From contig JAIXVN010000231.1 in assembly GCA_027483005.1 (NCBI GenBank), positions 1-7,751 on the forward strand: a stretch of 7,751 nt of DNA. Reading direction: 5' to 3'. Positions within the stretch are counted from its first letter, which is position 1, and each line of letters starts with the position of its first letter. Source of the DNA: Verrucomicrobiaceae bacterium (GTDB taxonomy: Bacteria > Verrucomicrobiota > Verrucomicrobiia > Verrucomicrobiales > Akkermansiaceae). The notes beneath the pieces are model-generated. The model was not told the origin of the DNA and did not search any database. It saw nothing but the letters and a program-made list of their open reading frames with translations. Both the position numbers and the translations under genes were made by a program. This document shows positions 1-5,702 of the stretch, in pieces.

Positions 1-1352
1 AGCATCTTGATCATCGCGTCCACATTCGCCTCATGGCCGTGGCGATCGGTCGGCGGATGGCCGTTGCCCTCACCGACATACGAGAGGTGGTTGAAGTCGT
101 GCTTGAAGTAGCTGACCTTTGCCTCGCTGGCGAGCCGCTTGAGCTGCGACTCCATGCGCGTCCGATAGGCCTCCGAGCTGAGTGAATAGTGGCCGAAGTA
201 CTGCGAGAAATACTTGTTCGCGCTGGCCTTGGCAAAACCCTGGGTCTGTCCCCACTTGACGTCGCAGTTCGTGCCATCGAGCGCCAGCCAGAGACCGAGC
301 GTGGTGCCTTCCTTGCGCAGTTCCCCGCTGAGTTTCACAAGATCCGCGAAGCCTCCGGGAAAGTCGCGCGGCGTCGGTTCATAGACCGATTGCCGGTTCT
401 GCCAGCCATCGTCCGGCACCATCGCGTCGATCTTCACGCCGTAGGGGGAAATGGCCGACTTGAACTCGCGATACACGTTCACGAAGTTGTCGCCCTTCAG
501 CGATTTCCCCGCCGGATCGAACCAGTTGTTGTAGTGCGTGAAGGAACGATCCGGCTTCTGGATCTTTTTGAGATAAGTGGAAAACTGCGGCTCGACCGGC
601 TGATCCACGCCACCGCCCGCCACTGCGGTCTTGCTGATGATCTGCCAGTGCTCACCGGACTTCACCGCGTAGCCCGGAAAATGAAACAGCCGGACCAGAC
701 CTGGCCGGGACTTCGCATCGCGGTCGCGGCCATCCAGATCGACGAAGCTGTAGTTGCCGACCATTTCGTAATGATGCTTGTCCGGCAGCGGCGTGTTGCC
801 ATCGGTGTGACGGCTGTGGCCGGCGGGATACTCGAGCCCGAAAAACCACCGATCCCCCAGAAACACCGGCTCGCCCCGACCTCCACGCATGGCGCAGCCT
901 TCTGCGGAGAATCGCTCGACCTCCAGACGATCCACCGTTGCTTCTCCGGGGAAACTCAGCGTGATGTCTTTTCTAACAACGGCGTCACCTGGTTTCGCGA
1001 GGTATCGAACCTCCACGGTTTCAGGAGCTCCGCTGGGCACGACATCCGGCCATCGATAGCGGACCGTCCAGACGGAGGTGTCGCCCTGCATCGTCAGGAC
1101 AGGTTTCCCCTCCGAAACGAAATCGGAAACCGTCCACTCCCGATCATCCATCATGCGGATGTGAAACTCCTCGCTGCGTGTCTCCACCGACCGCGTTCCG
1201 GCGAGGAACCTCGTCGTCCTCCACGACCTGCCATCGAAGGTGAGTTCACGGGCGAACCCTCCATCACCGACCTTCAATACCTCCGGCGCGGCATGGAGCG
1301 GGCTCAACAGAAAGACCGGGCACAAGGCGACGAAAAGCAACGAACGAGTCAT
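1..1352 (-). CDS. GH36-like (clan GH-D) exported glycosidase, N-terminal part
   Basis: This open frame starts at ATG 1352 (in-frame TAG 24 bases upstream) and leaves the window on the left after 450 codons without a stop. Residues 1-21 look like a signal peptide (basic MTR, hydrophobic core, LHA|AP cleavage), so the protein is probably exported. Residues about 25-270 are beta-rich, as in the N-terminal sandwich of GH36 enzymes. A barrel-like part follows, with THYNNWFD, then VPDDGW (D314, D315, W317), a PGGF segment, LGLWLAL, and YFKHDFNH with D419 at the place of the nucleophile Asp in the GH36 KWDMN motif. The acid/base residue would lie beyond the edge. By family knowledge such enzymes release alpha-linked galactose or related sugars; the substrate here is unknown. 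The phosphate acyltransferase gene ends 91 bp upstream on the same strand, so cotranscription is possible. No Shine-Dalgarno sequence is seen. Clan assignment is fairly secure, specificity is not. Confidence 0.72.
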   Translation of the reverse strand, partial: MTRSLLFVALCPVFLLSPLHAAPEVLKVGDGGFARELTFDGRSWRTTRFLAGTRSVETRSEEFHIRMMDDREWTVSDFVSEGKPVLTMQGDTSVWTVRYRWPDVVPSGAPETVEVRYLAKPGDAVVRKDITLSFPGEATVDRLEVERFSAEGCAMRGGRGEPVFLGDRWFFGLEYPAGHSRHTDGNTPLPDKHHYEMVGNYSFVDLDGRDRDAKSRPGLVRLFHFPGYAVKSGEHWQIISKTAVAGGGVDQPVEPQFSTYLKKIQKPDRSFTHYNNWFDPAGKSLKGDNFVNVYREFKSAISPYGVKIDAMVPDDGWQNRQSVYEPTPRDFPGGFADLVKLSGELRKEGTTLGLWLALDGTNCDVKWGQTQGFAKASANKYFSQYFGHYSLSSEAYRTRMESQLKRLASEAKVSYFKHDFNHLSYVGEGNGHPPTDRHGHEANVDAMIKM

Positions 1353-1443
1353 GGGCGAAAAGCAACACCCACGCTACGCCCGGGGTCTCCGGCTCGTTTC
1401 ACCCAATGTCACGACGACCCGAAATCAGGATCGCCGCTGGAAA

Positions 1444-2517
1444 TCAAAGATCTCCGTCCGGGAAAATCTGGTGATACTTGATCGCCTCCACCCCGACCGC
1501 CGCAGCAGTGCCGAAAATGGTTTCCACACTGGCGGTCCGGGGCACTTGAGCCGCAGGACGGGCGAGACCGAGGATGAGCTGGCCGTAGCCCTGGGCTCCG
1601 GCGACGTGTTGAAGCAACTTCAGGGAAATGTGCGCGGCATCAAGGTTCGGAAACACCAGCACATCCGCAGTCGCGCGGACCTTCGCATCCGCCAGCTTCA
1701 CCTCGGCGGCGGCGGGGTCGAGGGCGACATCCGCCTGGAGCTCGCCGTCGATGTCGAGTTCGAGAAACTGCCTCTCCGCGGCCTCCTTCGCGATCGCTGT
1801 CGCGGCCACGATGCGTCGCGCTTCTTCCGTGGAGGCGGAACCTTTCGTCGAGTGGCTGAGCAGGGCGACGTGCGTCCTCCGACCGAGGAAATGGTGGGCA
1901 AGCTTTCCGGTTTCCAGGGCGATCGCCGCGAGCTGGTCAATCTCCGGACGCGGCGAAAGCGCGCAGTCGGCGAGGAACAGCACGCCGCTTCCGCCGAGGT
2001 GCTTGAGATGATCTCCGACGAGCACCATCGCTCCGAAAATCTTCGGCACGCTGGCAACCGGCTTGATCGTGTGGATCAGCGCTCGAAACAGGGTGGCGGG
2101 CAGGGCTTGATTGCCGCCGACCAGGGCATCGGCCTGGCCATACTGGACCATCAGGGCCCCGAAGTAATGAGGACGAGCCACGATTTCCGCCGCATCGCCG
2201 ACCTGCATGTCCCGGTAGCGCGCCATGTTGGTCACGCGTTGGCAGAACAGGTCGAAGTCCGACGACTTCGCGGGGTCGATGATGTTGATGAAGGTCATCT
2301 TCACCCCGTGCTCGGCGGCCAGGGCGCGGATGCGGTCCTTGTCGCCGAGCAGGATCGGCGTGGCCGCCTCTGCGGCGACCAGTTGAGCGGCGGCCTTGAG
2401 GACGCGGAGGTCCTCCCCTTCGGTGAACACGATCCGCTTCGGATGACGGCTCAGCGCCTCGATCAGCGGTCGGGTGAAGGCATTCAGGGCGGGAACTTCG
2501 GGAGAAAGTGAGGACAT
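1444..2517 (-). CDS. pta: phosphate acetyl/butyryltransferase family protein (Pta-like)
   Basis: A 357-residue protein, close to the usual length of single-domain phosphotransacetylases (about 330), with no N-terminal DRTGG or malic-enzyme domain. Family signatures in order: RIVFTEGED near residues 28-36, ALMVQYGQADALVGG about 121-135, LFLADCALSP about 180-189, ALLSHSTKGSAS about 218-229, DIDGELQAD about 255-263, VFPNLDAAHIS about 288-298, ILGLARP about 315-321. Pta interconverts acetyl-CoA plus phosphate and acetyl phosphate plus CoA in the cytoplasm, normally with acetate kinase, which is not visible here. The usual catalytic SRG...DD loop near the C-terminus reads PRTASVET (residues 326-333), so the serine and second aspartate are replaced; activity as a true Pta is therefore uncertain and the symbol provisional. 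ATG 2517 is preferred; an in-frame GTG at 2538 would add seven residues, and neither has a ribosome site. The gene diverges from hisJ and lies upstream of the glycosidase. Confidence 0.8.
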   Translation of the reverse strand: MSSLSPEVPALNAFTRPLIEALSRHPKRIVFTEGEDLRVLKAAAQLVAAEAATPILLGDKDRIRALAAEHGVKMTFINIIDPAKSSDFDLFCQRVTNMARYRDMQVGDAAEIVARPHYFGALMVQYGQADALVGGNQALPATLFRALIHTIKPVASVPKIFGAMVLVGDHLKHLGGSGVLFLADCALSPRPEIDQLAAIALETGKLAHHFLGRRTHVALLSHSTKGSASTEEARRIVAATAIAKEAAERQFLELDIDGELQADVALDPAAAEVKLADAKVRATADVLVFPNLDAAHISLKLLQHVAGAQGYGQLILGLARPAAQVPRTASVETIFGTAAAVGVEAIKYHQIFPDGDL

Positions 2518-2591
2518 GAGGAGTCGGCGCTCTTGCACCGTGCGGACACTTTAGTATCCCTCATGAAATCCGTTCAACCCGAAACGCCCGC
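2518..2591. promoter_or_regulatory. divergent intergenic region, pta-like / hisJ
   Basis: This 74-bp space separates two divergent start codons, so promoters for both genes should lie here or reach into the flanking coding sequence. It holds an AT-richer patch at about 2548-2557, with TAGTAT at 2552-2557 as a weak -10 candidate for the plus strand, and GATACT on the opposite strand over the same patch. I find no -35 box at proper spacing on either strand, so placing promoters here is inferred from gene orientation only. Confidence 0.25.
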
Positions 2592-3386
<795 letters not shown>

Positions 3387-3396
3387 CCATCCTGGA

Positions 3397-3855
3397 ATGA
3401 ACAACTATTCCCAAGCCGCATTTTCGCTGAAGCTGGCATTGGATGCTGGCCTCATCGAAACGAAAGCAGTCATCAACTGGGCGGATGACATTCTGTGCAA
3501 ATTGGAAACCTACGACAACGATGTGGCGAATGTCTCGATGGCTTTCAATGCCTCGGAACGCGAATTGAGTGAATTGCTCGAACAGATTCCAGGACCCAAG
3601 GACGAGTGGTCTGCCCTACGTGAGATTCTTCCAGCCATGCACGAAGCTCTACTGAAGGAACCTTCGAGAGCCCTCGATTTCGCGACATTCCTGAATGAGT
3701 TTCAACTTGATCGCATTCAAACCACCCCCCCAGACATGGAGTTCATATTCGTTCTTTTGGACGGTTTTGAGCTCAAGGAAGTCCTTGGATTGGGCACGCC
3801 TGAGGAGGCGACCCAGTATTTGCTCGAGGAACTGCAGGCGTTCAGGAGGAACTAA
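3397..3855 (+). CDS. unrecognised acidic, mostly helical protein
   Basis: I do not recognise this 152-residue protein. It begins at ATG 3397, 10 bp after the hisJ stop in another frame, and ends 9 bp before the stop of the convergent phosphatase gene. It has no signal peptide or membrane segment, so it is probably cytoplasmic. By count it has 28 Asp/Glu against 12 Lys/Arg, a single Cys (34), and two Trp (28, 71). It reads as predominantly helical, with a possible two-part build: residues 1-64 (ending ELSELLEQIP) and 65-152, joined by a Pro/Gly turn, with a further TTPPD break at 109-113. GC over sampled 60-base lines is 48-53%, much below hisJ and the flanking genes, which suggests recent arrival or weak codon selection. 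Small acidic helical proteins include some immunity or antidote proteins, but no toxin partner is visible, so that is only a possibility. The sustained frame, operon-like spacing and normal protein composition support a real gene. Confidence 0.75.
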   Translation: MNNYSQAAFSLKLALDAGLIETKAVINWADDILCKLETYDNDVANVSMAFNASERELSELLEQIPGPKDEWSALREILPAMHEALLKEPSRALDFATFLNEFQLDRIQTTPPDMEFIFVLLDGFELKEVLGLGTPEEATQYLLEELQAFRRN

Positions 3856-3864
3856 CAAGCTGCA

Positions 3865-5223
3865 TCAAGCCCCAAGAAACTTCTCACGGATCGCTGCTTC
3901 AATGTCCTCAGCACAGGTGACATTCAACGGGGAGCCGATGACCACCGGCTTTTCGTCGTCCGGCACATGGTCCCGTCCGTGCGAGCCTTTCACCAGGCTG
4001 GCATCCAGCGGGATGACATCCATCAAGCCACGGAAGCCGAGCTTCTTCTTCAGGAGGAACTTCGCGATCTTCAGCTTCGGAAACGGGATTGCCGGATCGA
4101 GAAACAGCTCAACCGGATCGTAGCCGGGCTTGCGGTGGATATCGACGCAGCGGGCGTAGTCAGGAGCCTTCGCGTCGTCATTCCAGAAGTAATACGTGAA
4201 CCACGCGTCCGGCTTTGAAATGGCGACCAGATCCCCAGCCCGGCCGTTCTCCAGGGTGCGCACCTCGTCGATGCCGTCGGTCCTTTCCAGCAGCGACCGC
4301 ACCTCGGGCAGCAGGCGCGGATCGTTCACATACACATGCGCCACCTGGTGATCCGCCACCGCGAACACCTTCGAGGAACCGCAATCCAAGGTCTCCAGCC
4401 CCAACTCATCCTTGATCGTGATCCAGCCCTTTTCCCGGAACAGGCGGTTGAGGTGGATCGGCTTCGAGACGGCGGAGATCCCGTATTCGGAAACGATCAT
4501 CACCTTCACGCTACGGGATTCATAGTAGCGAACCAGATCCGCCACCACTCCATCGATGGCCGCGACCTCCGAGGGAATCGACGGATGATCCGGCCCGACC
4601 TTCTGAAGCGGATAGTCGAGATGCGGCAGATAAACAAGGGACAGCGTCGGGCTGAATCTCCCCTCGGTCCATTTCGCGGAGGCGGCGATCCATTCCGAGC
4701 AAGGCAGCCCGGCATTCGGTCCCCAGAACGAGGGAAAGGGAAAGGGCCCCAGCTCGGACTTCACCTGCTCGCGCAGCTCCATCGGATGCGTGTGGATGTC
4801 GAAGACCTTCCGGCCATCCGCCGGGTAGAGCGGTCGCGGGGTCATGGAGTAATCCGCCGTGGAATACATGTTGTACCACCAGAACAGCTTCGCACAGGTG
4901 AAGCCCGGCACCTCGCGACGCAGCCGGTCCCAAACCTTCTCCCCTTGCACCAGATGGTTGCTCTGCTTCCAGAACCGCACCTCGGCCGACTCGCGGTCGT
5001 ACCAGCCATTCGCCACCGCACCGTGCTTTTCCGGAGGGGTCCCGGTGACCATCGAAGACTGGGCCGTGCAGGTCACCGCCGGAAAGGCAGGCCGGAAAGT
5101 CTGCAGGCCGTTCTTTTCCGCGAACTCCCGCAGAAACGGGGCATGCGGCAGGAGCGATCGGGAAAGTCCGACGACATTGATGACGGCGAGGCGGGGCATG
5201 GTTTCAGGGAAGGATTTGACCAT
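3865..5223 (-). CDS. alkaline phosphatase superfamily protein (phosphodiesterase/NPP-like, ebo-cluster type)
   Basis: A 452-residue protein without signal peptide, of the type I phosphodiesterase/nucleotide pyrophosphatase branch of the alkaline phosphatase superfamily. The core opens RLAVINVVGL (11-20). The nucleophile region FPAVTCTAQ...TGTPPEKHG spans 47-68, with T51 the likely nucleophile. FWWYNMYSTADYS (114-126), YLPHLDY (198-204), SEYGI (245-249), ADHQVAHVYV (290-299), IHRKPGYDPVE (362-372) and KGSHG (412-416) follow. The whole pattern matches what I remember of the phosphatase-like protein in bacterial ebo clusters. Several usual metal ligands are changed: the first DG is VG (V18), DH is EY (246-247), and H of DxxxH is Q207, while D203 and H415 remain; the reaction is therefore open. 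ATG 5199 (residue 9) is an equally plausible start because conserved sequence begins there. The gene is convergent with the small acidic gene; a 480-bp non-coding region lies upstream. Confidence 0.82.
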   Translation of the reverse strand: MVKSFPETMPRLAVINVVGLSRSLLPHAPFLREFAEKNGLQTFRPAFPAVTCTAQSSMVTGTPPEKHGAVANGWYDRESAEVRFWKQSNHLVQGEKVWDRLRREVPGFTCAKLFWWYNMYSTADYSMTPRPLYPADGRKVFDIHTHPMELREQVKSELGPFPFPSFWGPNAGLPCSEWIAASAKWTEGRFSPTLSLVYLPHLDYPLQKVGPDHPSIPSEVAAIDGVVADLVRYYESRSVKVMIVSEYGISAVSKPIHLNRLFREKGWITIKDELGLETLDCGSSKVFAVADHQVAHVYVNDPRLLPEVRSLLERTDGIDEVRTLENGRAGDLVAISKPDAWFTYYFWNDDAKAPDYARCVDIHRKPGYDPVELFLDPAIPFPKLKIAKFLLKKKLGFRGLMDVIPLDASLVKGSHGRDHVPDDEKPVVIGSPLNVTCAEDIEAAIREKFLGA

Positions 5224-5254
5224 GAACCCTGAACATCCGATCTTCAGCTTTCAT
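5204..5254 (-). other. possible 16-codon leader ORF overlapping the phosphatase start
   Basis: On the minus strand an ATG at 5254 opens a frame of 16 codons (MKAEDRMFRVHGQILP) ending in TGA at 5206-5204. It is out of frame with the phosphatase gene, covers its first candidate start (5223) and stops four bases before the second one (5199). Such an arrangement could couple translation to the second start. It has no clear ribosome site, and an ORF this short occurs often by chance. Confidence 0.15.
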
Positions 5255-5455
5255 GGTGATTGGGTCGTGCGGCCGGATTGAGCCAACAAAAGCGGAGCGC
5301 GTCCATCACATCGGCGTCATCGCTCGTCCCCCCTCCGTTTCAGAAAGCTCCGCAGCAGCGTTCCCGACCGGGTTCGGACCGGTTTGATCTCCGATTCCGC
5401 ACCGAATCGCAGCTTGAGATCCCTTGCTGTTTCGGAGGAAGCCCGAGACCGCCCG

Positions 5456-5467
5456 ATTCCCGGGAAT
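5456..5467. repeat. 12-bp perfect palindrome
   Basis: ATTCCCGGGAAT is a perfect palindrome lying about 230 bp upstream of the phosphatase start and about 235 bp beyond the smc stop. It could bind a dimeric regulator, but one or two palindromes of this length are expected by chance in a window this size, and no second copy was seen, so it is recorded only as a site. Confidence 0.2.
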
Positions 5468-5631
5468 TCCTTGGAACTGGCGAGTGCGTGATCATTTCAG
5501 ACTGTCGTGATGCTAGACGGATGAGCAGGCTCGGGAAAGGATCACTTGGAGGCTCGCCGCTCCCCTTGAGCAAACAGGTCTCGGTCCAACTGGGCTACAC
5601 TTCACTGAGTTTCCCACCCCCCCCAAGAATT

Positions 5632-5675
5632 AGGGGTGGAGCGTGGGGAACCACTCGGCTCCGCGCTCCACCCCT
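5632..5675 (-). terminator. G/C-rich hairpin downstream of smc, probable terminator
   Basis: AGGGGTGGAGCG (5632-5643) and CGCTCCACCCCT (5664-5675) form a perfect 12-bp inverted repeat. Read as plus-strand RNA the stem extends to 17 pairs (5632-5648 with 5659-5675) through two G-U pairs, leaving a 10-base loop. On the minus strand the two wobble positions become A-C mismatches, but the 12-bp stem stays. It begins about 27 bases past the smc stop, the expected place for an smc terminator. The bases that follow on the minus strand are AATTCTTGG, a poor U-tract, so if it ends transcription it is not a textbook intrinsic terminator. Confidence 0.5.
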
Positions 5676-5702
5676 CCCTCTTCCTGTCGGAAAATCCGTT
5701 GA

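Larger units (their letters stand above)
5224..5702. other. 479-bp non-coding region between the phosphatase gene and smc
   Basis: The only stretch above 300 bases without a convincing gene. Its left part must contain the promoter of the leftward phosphatase gene, but I see no good -35/-10 pair. A 16-codon ATG-to-TGA frame on the minus strand (5254 to 5204) overlaps the phosphatase start. Near the middle lie a 6-bp inverted repeat with a 6-base loop (5392-5397 and 5404-5409) and a 12-bp palindrome (5456-5467). The right end has a run of eight C (5617-5624) and a strong hairpin (5632-5675) just beyond the smc stop. The open frames crossing this region are short or run into smc in the antisense direction, and none has recognisable protein sequence. 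I see no tRNA. Confidence 0.6.

Noticed and set aside
189..2511. Two plus-strand open frames of more than 420 codons (189-1481 and 1240-2511)
   Set aside because: They lie antisense to the glycosidase and phosphate acyltransferase genes, both supported by family motifs, and overlap each other. Long shadow frames are expected at this GC.
3725..3731. Run of seven C inside the acidic orphan gene as a phase-variation tract
   Set aside because: It codes for an ordinary Thr-Pro-Pro stretch; the run is short and the frame continues normally on both sides.
4336..5232. 298-codon plus-strand open frame opposite the phosphatase gene
   Set aside because: It is antisense to a clearly recognisable protein and its translation is Arg/His/Pro-rich without any known pattern.
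5366..5385. Segment resembling a tRNA T-arm (ACCGG, 7-base loop, CCGGT)
   Set aside because: The loop does not fit the TTCRA register, and no acceptor, D-arm or anticodon arm could be found around it.
5340..5573. 77-codon minus-strand open frame in the non-coding region
   Set aside because: It has no recognisable sequence and no ribosome site, and a frame this short is expected by chance at this GC.
5604..5616. Near-match of CACTGAGTTTCCC to the reverse complement of bases around 949-962
   Set aside because: A single 13-base match with a mismatch, one copy within coding sequence, and no further copies: most likely chance.
5617..5624. Run of eight C upstream of the hairpin as a phase-variable promoter element
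   Set aside because: It lies beyond the smc stop and about 400 bp from the phosphatase start, so no promoter or coding frame would be switched by it.
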